From contig CM076261.1 in NCBI GenBank assembly GCA_038380795.1, positions 38,527,866 to 38,591,865 of the forward strand: DNA of 64,000 nucleotides, read 5' to 3'. The notes below the pieces were generated by a model. It made no database searches and was not told the origin of the DNA. It saw only the letters and a list, made by a program, of their open reading frames with translations. The stretch comes from Pyrocephalus nanus (lineage: Eukaryota; Chordata; Aves; Passeriformes; Tyrannidae). A program made the translations under genes and the position numbers. Shown here piece after piece: positions 35,839 through 48,142 of the stretch. Positions within the stretch are counted from its first letter, which is position 1. Each line of letters starts with the position of its first letter.

Positions 35839-38754
35839 AACTACCTTTGCTTTTTAATTCCAGAAGGAGTTCTTAGCACTGAAGTGTCCTGCTGTGCTTC
35901 ATGGTAAACTTTATTGCAGAAGACCAGCTAAGCTGAACAGAGATCAGCCTAATGCCATGGTCACTTGGCTCTCTTTCACTATATGCAATGTTTTACACTT
36001 TCCTGCCCTAATGTTTTTCTTCAGTAGCTTTAAGCTTATTTATTTCTAGCTCAAGGATTGATCTTTCCCCTCTTCTTCTCTTTGGCTCTTGCCTTTTCAC
36101 TTTGCTTAAGGCCTGACTAGTTTGATCGTCTAATGTTTTCTTTAACACTTCACTCCTGAAGGCAAGTTTCCCATGCACTCAGGTGCAGTGCGGGTTGGGG
36201 CTGATTATTTCACAGTGTTCACCATTGTCTGCTTCCTATCCCCAAGTCCTCCATGACTGCTGCTCCCTGTTTCTCACCTCTGCATGCTGTGCTCAGTGTC
36301 CTACCATTTTCTTTTGCCATCCTGTGGCAGCTGCTCCCAGCTTCCCCAGTTGAAGGGCTCATAAGCAGTCATTCTGCCACTGGCCTCCCTGGAGGAAGCT
36401 GGCTTTCCTCTAGGAAGCGTTGGTACTGCACAAAGCTCCCTGAAAGCAGCCTCTCAACCCCAGCCATGACCATTTGTTAGCAAAGGCAGTGCATCCTTGT
36501 TTGGGGCAGGGGAGAGGGAGACAGGGATTATGAGACCCATGAATTCCAATGCCTGTGAAAAATAACTTCTGCTCCTTTACTTTTTCACTTTATTTTGTTC
36601 TTTTCCATAGCAATGTTAATGACTTGTTTTTCTTCTCACCACTCCTGCAGAGACAAGTCCCCTCTCCCATTTTGTCTCTGTGGGATCTGTTCCTCCTTGC
36701 TGTCACAGCTTTTTCGTTTTGGCTTTCAGCCCAGTTTCTCCATAGAAGACACCTGTAAAAGATTTTTTTTTAATTACTTTAGCTGTCTTTGACCTGCTTG
36801 TTTGTTTTGTTTTGTTTTTTTCTCTTGTTCCCTCTCTAATTTAGAGCTTTTCTTTATGCAACCACTCTCTTAGCACGTACTCTTTTGTAATCTTTTACTC
36901 TCCTAGCAGCCACAAACAGCCTGCAGCTTCCTCTTCTTCCAGATACATGATTTAGATAGTTTGAGGGCCACCTCAGACATGCTACATACAGAAGATAGGA
37001 GCTTAGAGAAACAAAGCAGTTTTGCTGGCTGTAAGGGTTCTGCCAATAACCTGAAAATTACACGGAAGAAAAAGTGGATTTAAGAACAAGACTCTCTACT
37101 GCTCTGCACTTCTGTGTAGTACATGATACCAGAAATAAAACCACTTTTGAGTGCTTTCTCTTTAAAATAAGTTTGTAGTAATTTAAATGGCTGCCCAAGA
37201 CTGCAGACAATGAAAAGTCAGGCAAGACTCCTTTTAGTACCTCTCTGAGGAGGTATACTTAGTTACAGCTCTTCTCCTTACCCTCAGCTCTTTCACAGAT
37301 TTCCCCCCTGAACCTCCAGGAATCTCTGCTGAGCCTATTTTTCCAATCCCTGTGAATATGCTACCACTGCCCTTGGTTATTTCAACATCCTTCCTTATAT
37401 TCTCCTGTCAAGTGGTCATAGAGGGTCTCACTAATTTCTGTGATGCAGTGAGCATCAGAAGGGAAAATTGTCAGTTCTTAGTGCAAAATGAATTATTAGC
37501 CTCTTAGTTGTGCCTCTCATTTATAGGAAAAGGCTGCCTACTCCTGTTTTTTTTCTGTCTTTCCCACTTTCTTTTTTCCCCTTTTTAGGAGTGCCCTTTA
37601 TTATGAGAGTGACTTTTATCAGCAATGTAATTCCTCCAGCGAACTGACTCTGCTAATTCCAAGAGTATGTTGGTGCTGTTTTATTCTTGTCGTGTCAGGT
37701 GCTGTAATCCAGTTTGCATTCACGATTAGATTAGGAAAGACATGAAATACCTGCATTTGCAAAATTAGTGTGGATATTTACCAGTTGGCAGCTTGTTCTC
37801 TTTCTTCCTGCCCACCTCTCTGCTGGAAGCCCTTAATCCACTACTCAGATGTATAAGTTAATGCCTTGCTGTGAATCAAGAAAACGTCTTTTTGCATTGT
37901 TAATTTCTGTGACATGATCTCACCTCATGTTGTCTTCAGAGGCACATGCCATGGCATAACCTGATACGATGCAACCTGTACCCTAATAGGCAGCAGGTAG
38001 TCAGTGTATTGACGATGCTTCCCAGCAGCCTGTCTTCAGAGAGCCTTGCAGAAGGGGAAAAAAAAGAGAAAAAAAGGCAGGTTAGCTCACCTAGCTCCTA
38101 TGGAAAGGTGCACAAAACCAACACTACGTGGTGAGATGTGTATCATTAAGAGCCTAATAATCTCCATGGAAAATAATTGTCAGGGACCACTTCCATTTTG
38201 TTCCCCGCATTTGCATGTCTCCAGAACTGGCAGGGCAGGGAAAAGACAGAGAGCACAGGTCAACATCTGAGCCTACAGCTGCCCAGAGCCTGTTTACAGA
38301 AGCAGTGTTAACTGGGTGCTGGAGACAATGATTTGGAGGCACAGAAGGCCCATAAAGCCAGCACTCAAACTCCACCTATGTTTAAACTAGCTTTCCCCTT
38401 CTACATAAAACACTGCTACCTGAACCTTGTTGCCTGTTGTCATCCCTCCACTGAAATCTTAAAGATAAAAATTTTTCTGAGTGCACAAATTGGACATTTT
38501 TACTATTAAAATTTCAGTACCTTTCAACTTCTCAGGACTTTTGTAGGAATATTCACATGAATGGGGGTTCCTTGCCACGAAAATTCATTCTATACTGCGA
38601 GCTAATTCCCTTAGTTTAATGTCTTGCTCTTGGTTCCCCCACACATGAGCTCTTATTCCTCCAGTTACCTAAAACTCCCCCAGCTCAAATTCACATCTCC
38701 TTCAGTATGCTCCTCCCTAGATAGACAAGAGACCCAAAGCAAGAGCAATAAATG

Positions 38755-38800
38755 GCATGCTTCACATCCAGACCTCAGCATGCATCACATCCAAACCTCA
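38755..38800. repeat. Tandem duplication, two 23-bp copies
   Basis: Two adjacent 23-base units (38755-38777 and 38778-38800) differ at two positions. Each starts with GCATGC and ends with ACCTCA. Confidence 0.9.
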
Positions 38801-41800
38801 GCTTTGTTTGCAGTCAGCAAAGGATGAATAGATAGGCCATACAGTATTAGCCAAAGGCTGTTGAGGTGTTTGTTCTTCAGTACCAGCCAGGAACATGTAT
38901 TTCTAAGGCAATAAGTCCCTTGTGAGAAGACACTGCTGGTAACTCTTTTATGTTTAATCCACTGGGGTGCTAGTCAGAGCCCCTTGGCGTGTTATTACAA
39001 TGTCATCTCAGAGTTACAAACCTGTATGCTGTTCTGCCAAGGAAATGTTTTTCCAAATATGCTGAAAGCTGCCAACTAGCTGTTTGTGCAGCTTAGTAAA
39101 TTCTAGGTAATTTTCTTCTTAGAAAAGTGGAAAGATAGTAGGGGAAAACAATAAAGAAAAATAATTTGCAATTCCCCAGAAATTACCTAGAATCATCCCT
39201 TATGAAGAGCACTGGGGCATGCATCAGGAGATGCTCTTTCCTGCCTGCAAAACTGTTCACATGCCACCACTGTTCCGTGGTGTTTTCACCCTTCGCCCCA
39301 ACCTCTGCAACCTCTCTCTCTTCTCACTCTTTCCCTTCATCCCTCAGTCACATCTCTCCCTGCAGGCAGGCTGCACTTTCCCAAGGAGCGGGCTACTCCT
39401 CTCTGACTGCCAGGAGCCACCTCGCCTTCACTTTGCCCTTGCTGGCACCCCAAGATCAGCCAGCCAGGGAGATGAACTTCCAGCCTGCTAGTGACTCGAT
39501 GGGTGCAGGAGTGGGCAGGCAGATTGCCATATCATCTCAGGGGAGCATTAGGAAAGAAGCCTTTCCTGGGGGCAGGCTTTTCCCAGACAAGGATTCATCT
39601 GGCCAGATCAAGGCAGTTGGCCAGTATTTCCCAAGGCAAAAGCTGCAGTGCCTTGAGCAGCCAGAAAGTTAAGACACTAAAATGTCAGCATCTGTGTCTC
39701 CTCTCTGGTGTACAGCAGCACGTAGGAGAGAAAGGCTCTTTTCCTTTGTATGACGGCCTTGCCAGGGCATGAGAGCTGGGTGGGAGCTGCTGTAAGGTGT
39801 GGAAATGAAGGCTGCAGTATCCAGGCCCTCACAAGTCACCTCTGTCTCAAAGGGTGTGGGATTAGCCCCAGTTTGGGTGAAGCAGGGGGCTGATGGTGTG
39901 AGCCTGGGCACTCAGGGCTTTCTTTGCTTGAAAGGAGCAAAGCAGCTAGGCTGCCTTTGGTATGAAAGGTGCACATGTTCTCTTCCTGAACACTTACCCC
40001 TGCCAGGAGATGCCATTTGCATCTGAGCTTTCAGAAGTGCTCCCGCCATGAGGGCATCCGTGTGAACTACTGTCCCACTATAGCCAAGTCATCCTGGAAC
40101 GGAAAGATTTGGAGACAAAGGAGTACAGCCCAAGCTGTGGCTGAGCAGAGGGAGTGAGGGAGTGACACAGTTTAAGCAAAACCACAAAATAAAAGCCTTT
40201 CTCAATTTTCATACAACTGTGTTGACATACGAAAGCTTAGTGACAGTTTATTTAAAGCGACTCTGTTACCATCAAATTGCAAAAGACCGAGTCCTTTGGT
40301 ATTCATGAAGAAGAATTCATTAATTCCATAACAGTTAACTTTAAAAATGCAGCAATATGCTGAATGCTGATTACTGAGCTGTGTAAAAAAGGGCAAAATA
40401 AAAAAAAAAAAACCAGATCAGTATTTTATTCTGTTATTTTCATTCCAGGTTGATTGCATTACTTAGGCAGATACAGTGTTAACCACTGTAACCCTAAACT
40501 GCTCTCACGAAAGGCATTTCCCTGGGTCCAAAGCCCCCATCTCTTGCTGTAGCTTGCCCACATCACTGCAAAAGAGCACACTTGGCTGTCAAGAAAGGCT
40601 TGGAAGAGCTAAGGATAAGGAAAAAACCCAAGGTGGAAGTGGTACACCAGGCACAAAGTTAAAGTATATGTTTGTAGTGTATCAGTGGTGATGCGCTGGA
40701 TTACTCACGCTTCTGCTCCTCAACTTGAAACCGAGGGTGGTAAAAACAAGATGTTCAAAACCCATCTAGATGATTTCTCAGGGGGTGCTGTATAAATGTG
40801 ATAACCATCACCAGTGAGAATAAAGCAAACAGCAGGAAAAAAAAAGTAAGCAGCCTGGTCTTTGGTGAATTCACTTTGAGTCTTATGTGTCAGGAGCCAT
40901 TGTACTTATCATCTGAAATCCGACTCCCAGGCCTATCCCAGCTCTCCATCAGCCCTTGGACTGCAGTGAGCAAACTTCTTCTGAAGGATTGTCGGTTTGT
41001 AGCCAGCGCAGGCAACGCATCTCTGTCAGGAACAGTAATGCATGTCGACAAGTGCACATTAATTTTAGATTATTCATCCTGACAAGGCTGTTGATTTGGA
41101 GGTTTGCTGCAACTGTTGGTTTAAACAGGCACAGAAGGAAGCTGGAGGCATGAACAAAACCCAAAAGGGGGCTTCTGGGAGAGAAGCTAATATCCTGATG
41201 AAAAGTCTTCCTAAATTTGTCTAGAGCTCAGCTTTCAGCTTGGAAAGCTAAAGTGAAATAGAGATGTATTCCAAGGCCTAGCAGCAAAGGAGAGGTAACC
41301 ATGGCAATTTAACCTATTCAGTCTGAGATAGGAAGAAGCAGTATTGAGTTCCTTCACTCTTTATACAGAAAATGCTTCACATGTGATAAAAGATGAAGGA
41401 GAGGTTGTCAATGAACGAAGGAAGGAATTTAAAGAGAATTCATGCAGCAGGAGGCTGTCCCGTGTTCCAGAGCTGCTGGGGATGTGTCCAATACAGCCAG
41501 TCCTCACACCTAAAGGGCTGACAAAAATGCTCCATTACCTTTTACCCCAAAAAAAGTTAATGATAAACCCCCCACACTTGAAAGAGTAAAGGATATGGCT
41601 TTATATCACCAAGATGAGCTCTATGTCGGACTTCTATCACAGAAGCGTATGGAGAGACACAGCTCGCCTACTGTGTGGTTCAGAAGGGCCTTTGTCTCAG
41701 AAAGAAACAACAGAGTGCCCCAGATGAGTTTTCTTTAGCATGTGCAAAGCATCTGCATCTTCTGTCTGCAGTTCAAAACATGTGTAGCTGTCTTGCTGCC

Positions 41801-43315
41801 CTCCAGACTCCGTGTGCTCCTGTGCACCCAGGGCCATGAAGCCCTTCAGTAAGTTATTGTTGGGTCAAGTGATGCAATTTTTGAGTTCCTGTTCCCACTC
41901 CTTAGTATTTATCTCTCTGTGACCCTAAACCCAATAAAACTGATTGAGTGAACTCCAGTCATTGTATTCAAGGAACATGCAATATGTCACAGACCAAAAC
42001 TATCTGCCATCCTCATGAGCAGGAGGAGAATCTATAGACATAAAGATGAAGAGTAGTGAAAGATACTGTGTATACAAGTTCCATTAGTCGTTATTTCAAA
42101 TATGCAGACAAATACCCAAAATACAGATGAGGGTGATAGGATGAGTGTTCCTTGTTCGTACAGTGAGGAATTCCACAGCTGTGGGATAGGAGGCTGATTC
42201 TATACCTCCTGTCATGAAGCATCACTGTTTGCTTTTCTCTGAAGACTGCATTTTTAATGCACATTACACAGCTACAGGCAACACTTCTTTAGCATTATCT
42301 TTTGATAATCACAACCTAATGGTCTTCAAATTCACATTGTCAGACAATAGTTCTTGTCATGCATAAACTTTTCAATTATTAAAATAAAATTCTAGTAAAA
42401 AATACTCTTTGAGATTTCCACACAGAGAGTGCAAAGTGCTAAAACTTTCATCCTTTTTGAAACTTCTAGAGAGCAGACTCCATTCCAGAGGCCCTTCTCC
42501 TTAAGGAATGATTTAGCCCATAGACTTAGTATTTTCAGTAATAAATATTTAGGTGAATAGAGGCCTGAGCATTCCAGATATGCAAGACTTCAGACCCTTG
42601 TTTCATTCATCGTTGCAAAAATGCCACCTTCTTGTACCTAGGGCAGGGAGAGATGTTGAGGTAGTGTATGGGCTTTGCTGCTGAAGTTAGTAATAAGTCA
42701 GTGCTGTGAAGTCTGGTAGAAATGACAACCAGGTCTCAGGAGACTTGGTAGTTCCAAAACTTGCAACATCGATGGTTTAGTGTTATTAGCTAATGATTAC
42801 AGGGTGTTTTTCTAGAAACTGTGTTTCTGCCTGTTGAGTGTACTCCTCTTCTGGAACACCTGTGCTGTTTCAGCTCTGCTCTTTTCTGCAGCAGGAACAG
42901 CACCAAGCAGTGACAGGGAGAAAGGGGAAATTTCTGAGTTAAGCAGTAGTCATCTCCCTCTGGATGTGGAACTAATATTGGAAGTAGAATGTAAAGAGCA
43001 ACACAGAGGGGCAGGGTGGGTGCAGCTTTTCCAGCAGAGGATAATCAGCCCAAGTGAGTAATTCACTAAATAGCATGAAATCTGGCAATACTCAGTCATC
43101 TGAATTCAGGTGAAAAGTGTGGGCTGAGCTACTGAACCTGCTGCTGCTTCTAGCAGCAGTGCTAAGCTGGGAAGCCATAGCACCCTTTTCCTCATATCAG
43201 TCTTACCAGTCTCTTGCAGCTGGATGGGTTCAAGGCAAAGGGCCCGAATTTAGCCTGACCTCTTAACCTAAGGAAATTGTTTATGGCAGCATGTGATTTT
43301 GTTTGATTTTGTTTG

Positions 43316-43585
43316 GTTTGATTTTTTTTTTTTTTTTGGCCTGACCACATTTGCCTTTATTTTCCTTTCACCTTCAGAACTTTGTACCCTACTGTCGCTT
43401 CCCTTTCCTCCCACTCCCTGTATGCTTCAGAATGCATCCTGCACACCAGAGTATAGGCAAGGGAGAACCAAGACCACACTGTGACATGCAGGTTATTCTT
43501 TACCTGGAAAGCAGCTTGGAAGGCTCAGGCAATTTCCCCTCACTCTGCAGCAGACTGTGGAAAGGTTTATGTGGTGTGTTTGATT
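43316..43585 (-). mobile_element. Possible retroposed polyadenylated insert, minus orientation
   Basis: On the minus strand AATAAA (plus TTTATT at 43356-43361) is followed 18 bases later by a run of 16 A (plus T-run at 43322-43337). This is the layout of an mRNA 3' end. A weak 8-base direct repeat GTTTGATT lies at 43316-43323 and 43578-43585 and would bound an insert of about 250 bases. The flank is itself repetitive (GTTTGATTTTGTTTG), so the repeat could be chance. No source gene is recognised. Open frames on the plus strand here (63 and 92 codons) are not recognisable. Confidence 0.25.
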
Positions 43586-46440
43586 ACAAGAAGAAAAACT
43601 TGTTTCGAGTCCCAATCAATTACAGTTAACTCATATCAAAAGATTATGGCTTCTGAATGCAGTGGCATTACAGAGTAGAAGGGCGAGGCTTGTGGGCCCT
43701 TCCTTCACTCTCGAGGGAAGTAAAAAGAAGAAAAAGTATAGTGGAGCTGCAAGTAGAAGAGGATTTTATAGGGTGGCCCCTGAAATCAGGTAAACACTGA
43801 GTAAAATCTGAATAAGAAACTCTTCACCCATCCCCATTCAGTGCTCTCAAATGACTTACTAACTCTTTTACATACCAGTGCTTAGTGGGTTTTTCTTTTT
43901 CCTTTAGCTGTAGCTGTTTCACTAAGATTAAATAATAAACTCCAGGATTTTCTAATATTTGAGTGTGTTGTAATTTTAGTGGTCAACCCTAATCTTTTTT
44001 CCCTAGCACAGCTTTTCCTCTCATCAGCTTAGTATTTAAACTGGATTCATTTTTAATGCCTTAATATGCAAACACATTTATGTCAAAATTGATTCAATAT
44101 TTAAACTTGTTCGGTTTCAAATACATTTTATGCTTCAGCTGTTTCAACTTGTAGATTATTTCAAACGTGGAATTGATTCCAAAATTAAGCAGGTTTAAAT
44201 GTTCAGTCAATTTATTTTAAACTATGTGTGTGTTTTAGAGACCCATATTGAGAAATGCTAATTTTTTTTTTTTACCGGTGCTTTCACAGTTCACAGAGTG
44301 TCAGCAGTTTAAAAGTGAGACTCTGCACACATACAACTGCTTCCTTAAGTTTAACCAAGTTTATTGTATGACTTGGAAAATGGCAAATGGTTAGCCTGTG
44401 CTGAATATGGTATATAGACCAGCCAACCTCAGAAACATGTTTTTGTCTGTCTTCAAAAACACTTGTTGAAAATTAGGGTGGATTTCTATCTATCTGCCTA
44501 TCTGTATATTTAATCATATAAAATAATGCTCCTCCAAAATATGCAGTTTCCAAACACAACTGTGAATCTAGCCTGTGTTTGTGGAACAGCTTATACAGAC
44601 AGAAATGGAACAGTGTGTTAGCTCAAAGGGAAGGGGGTCTGCCATCACCACTGATATCCACTAAGAGGACCCCAGGAATCTCAGTCAGTTCTCTCCTCTG
44701 TGTGAAAACCTGGTAGTCTGAACCCTGAAAAAGGGTAGTGGGTATTTCAGGCAGCAGCATCTTTGCTCTGCATTGTAGCACTGTTGCTCCACTGTGTGAA
44801 ACAGACAAATATGATTTTGAGTGGAAACTGAAAGCAGGTTTCCAGACTCTTAGGTGAGTAACCTGACTGCAGAGATATAAAGTCTTTCTCATTTCTCTTG
44901 TATATTCATGGACAGTTAATTATTTATGCAAAGTGGCATAAAATAAACATGAGATATTAAAGGCAATGCATAACCAAATTTCTTATGACCCTCTAGCTTT
45001 GGAAGTCCAATTTGAAATTCCTCTTCTTTCTCTGTTTCAAAGCAGAGATTTAAAGCCTGTTTTCCTTCTTTGAGTACATGTAGAATACTCCAAAGTGTAT
45101 TATCAGAGCTTTAATTTTTATTGATTGCTTTTTTTTTTTTTTCCAAAAAGCTCACAAGGCACTGAAATCTCTCTTCAGTGAAAGTGAAAAGAAACAGAGG
45201 AGAAAAAGTGAAATGGGATATTTTGATTACGTTTTGTCCATTTCAGTGAGAAGGAGCAGAAAAATAAATGTGGCTTGAAGTGGTTCTCTTTTTTCTTTTG
45301 TTTTGGCTGTTGAGAAAAACTCAGAAAGACAATGTTTTGTAGCTATTTTTTTATATCATAGTAGAAGAAAAAAAATTTCCAATTTTTCAACTGGAATGAC
45401 TTTCTTTGTAATCTTAGAGAAAAAGTACTGAATATTTGCAAAGAGCTTTGCAATGTGATGCACAAGTGATATGTTTTTATGGTAGATGGGGAAATATTTT
45501 GGTTTTGTTGTCTGGTTTTTAAAAATGGCCAGAAGTGCTCTGCTTCTATTGTTATTGATCTGGTATTTTTAATGAGTGTTAGAAGAAAAAAGGTTAAGTT
45601 ATTGTCAAACAACTGCTTGAAACACTGTTGATGCTTTGTAGTAAGACCTCTCCTTGCAGCAGTTATTTCTTGTCCTTCAAAGTGCTAATTTTGCACATGC
45701 TGTTATTACATTGCTATCCAAAGAAAACAAAAGCTCAGGTAAATTAGTTCTTAGGTTGGTTATAATGTGTGAAAGTAGGAATTGTTTAGTTTTGGCTATT
45801 TTTTCAAGACTTCTATAATTTAAAAATTATTTTGTTCTTCAAAATGAAATGTTGTGTAACATCATTTAATGATGTAGACGAGCTCTTTTTTGTTATTGTT
45901 CTCTTCAAATTAAAATTTCTAAGTTATAAGCATATAGGTATTGGCTAGAAGACATAAATTAGCTGATTTCATTTCAGAAACATTTAGTACACACGGAAGT
46001 ATCATCACGACAGTGGCTTCACTTTAAGAACTGATAGGTTATATATACCTTCCAGCATCATCTGTAAAAACAAGTAGGTCTATCATTTGCATAACCTCCT
46101 AAACTCAGATTTACAATATCAGACACATTTTATTTGAAGTTGCACTTTTTTAAATCCATACGTAGCAGAAGATGATTGCATGGGTTTATCAAGAGTTTAG
46201 GGGGTTTCAGAAGATGCTACATGCAGATGTGTGCACACACACATGCCTACAGAATGAGTAAGTTGCTATGTCATATTTTCATATTTATTTTGTCAGTTTG
46301 CAAATTATAGTACTGCTGATCGGTTTTTTCCTATGAGGAGCAGCAGCTCTAAACCAGTGAAAATATTCAGGTTCTAGGCAGTAGCAGAATCAGGTATGAA
46401 AGTAAGAAATGCAGCCAGTCAACGTCTGAGCAGATGATGA

Positions 46441-46459
46441 ATGCAACCTGAGGTTGCAT
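46441..46459. repeat. Perfect 19-bp inverted repeat, 9-bp arms with 1-base centre
   Basis: ATGCAACCTGAGGTTGCAT: the arms ATGCAACCT and AGGTTGCAT are exact reverse complements around a single G. It could be a symmetric transcription-factor site or chance. Confidence 0.9.
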
Positions 46460-48089
46460 TTATCCTAGTTAATTAAACATGCCCAGGACTGCTGTCTGCA
46501 TTGAGGCCAGTAGGCATGAAACATTCTATGAGACTGTGGCCTACTCAGACACTCTTGAAAAACAGATAACCACTGTCTACTGCCCAGGCACCATTATTTA
46601 ATTCATTAAAGGTTGAGATAGCCTAACAGTTCATATTCAGCGCTAACTTTCTCAGAGCATACTCAAAACTACATTGGTAGCATGTGCTAATTGTTCCCAG
46701 AATCAATACTAAAGGCTCTTGGATTAAGTGGTTTCTGTTCCTATGCAGCTCCCTTCCCAGTGGACACAGCAGTGAAGCCCCTGTACGCAGCTGGGCTGTG
46801 CCCGAAGTTCCTGCACTGCACCATCTTGTACCCCAGTTTGGTGCATCATCACATGGGAGCAGCTCAGATCATCCAGGGTGCAGTCATTGCCTTATTTTTG
46901 AGTTTCAGTTCCCTGATGGGGAGTTGGCTCTACAGTATCAAAGGCAGACCTTGCAGGTTAAACCAGTAAAACAAGAAGAGTATAGTTCAGGAGTGAGTCA
47001 ATAGACTTCTAAAGACAGGACCTCCGTCCCTCTGGAAGAACAGGCAGCCATTAGAAGCTTTGCCTGGGACCTGGTGAGGAGAAGTAGCCTTAGTGTCATG
47101 CCCAAAGCCCAAAGCCTGCTCTAAGAGAGAAAAGGATAGTGATACTCAGTCTACCAGTGGGAAAACATAACTTAGATGCGATCCGAAGGGAGATGGGAAA
47201 AATTATCTGGGTGTCAACATTGTGATAAATTAGGCAATAGAAATAGCCTCTGTGCCTCCTGGGACACAGATTGGCATGAAGGGAAAAACAATTGAATTCT
47301 CCGTTGGTTTAAATGGGTTTATCGGTTTAGAGGCTCACTGCTGTTAACACGACCTTGTCATTGCAGAACATTAGACAATTAAATACATTCCCAGTTTTGA
47401 CAGAAAAATCTCAGTCTGCTTAATACCATAGTAAACAATTAGCTTAAAGATCTATCAACTTTTATTAAAGATGAAGAATAAGAAAAGAAGAAGATTAATG
47501 CCTCTGACTTATAAACAGTGAAGTAACATCTTTATAGCAACATGCCATATTTCCTTAGACTTTAGCTGTAGAGATGTCATTTGGCAACCAGTTGGCTGAT
47601 ATTAGAGATTATAGTAATTCTTCTTGTTAAAGAAAAGGTAAAATGTCATCTGATCTGAGTTGCAGCTGGTTTGTCACATCCTGGTTCCCTGAAGGACAAA
47701 AGGTGCACTATATAAGGAGCAGAGAGCATCAAGAACAGAAAAAAATTAGGCTTTGGACTCTGAGACTGTCTCTTACTTGCCACAGTACTTCTGGAGAACA
47801 GCAGGCACCGTGTACACTCTTCTTAATCCTTTCAAGAGCCATTGTCTTTAGACTGGCATTGGGCTGACTTGCTGGTAGCTCCCTTTTCAATGGCATGCTC
47901 AGTGTAGCAACAAAAGCTGCCATCTTATCCAAGTACAGCTGATGCACACAAAAAAAACAAACACATCGAAAAGCAAAAAAATATGTATGTAAGAACATCC
48001 AAATAGCACACAAAGAAAAAAAGTGAATAATGTGGAAAAAAATCAAATAGTGAGAAAAAAAAACCAAATAGGGATGCAGACAGAAAACG

Positions 48090-48094
<5 letters not shown>

Positions 48095-48139
<45 letters not shown>
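48095..48139. repeat. Homopolymer of 45 A
   Basis: Uninterrupted A run, the longest in the window, ending in GAGAGAAC. It follows 150 bases of A-rich DNA (47946-48090). No AATAAA lies in the 50 bases before it, so a retroposed tail is not supported. The exact length is uncertain in any assembly. Confidence 0.95.

Positions 48140-48142
<3 letters not shown>

Larger units (their letters stand above)
35067..43323. other. Noncoding stretch with small tandem duplications
   Basis: No gene, RNA gene or long mobile element recognised. The largest open frame is 168 codons (39166-39672, plus). Its product is rich in S, P, R and Q, has no recognisable domain and overlaps two other open frames of 90 and 93 codons, so I do not call it. 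Two perfect or near-perfect tandem duplications are listed separately. Several T/C-rich stretches occur at 36.0-36.9 kb. Confidence 0.5.

Noticed and set aside
39166..39672. 168-codon plus-strand frame
   Set aside because: S/P/R/Q-rich, no recognisable domain, overlapped by two other plus-strand frames; no splice signals at its edges that I trust.
42834..43061. 75-codon plus-strand frame with a hydrophobic start, followed by a donor-like GTGAGTAA
   Set aside because: Superficially signal-peptide-like, but short, without similarity and its stop lies next to the donor; judged chance.
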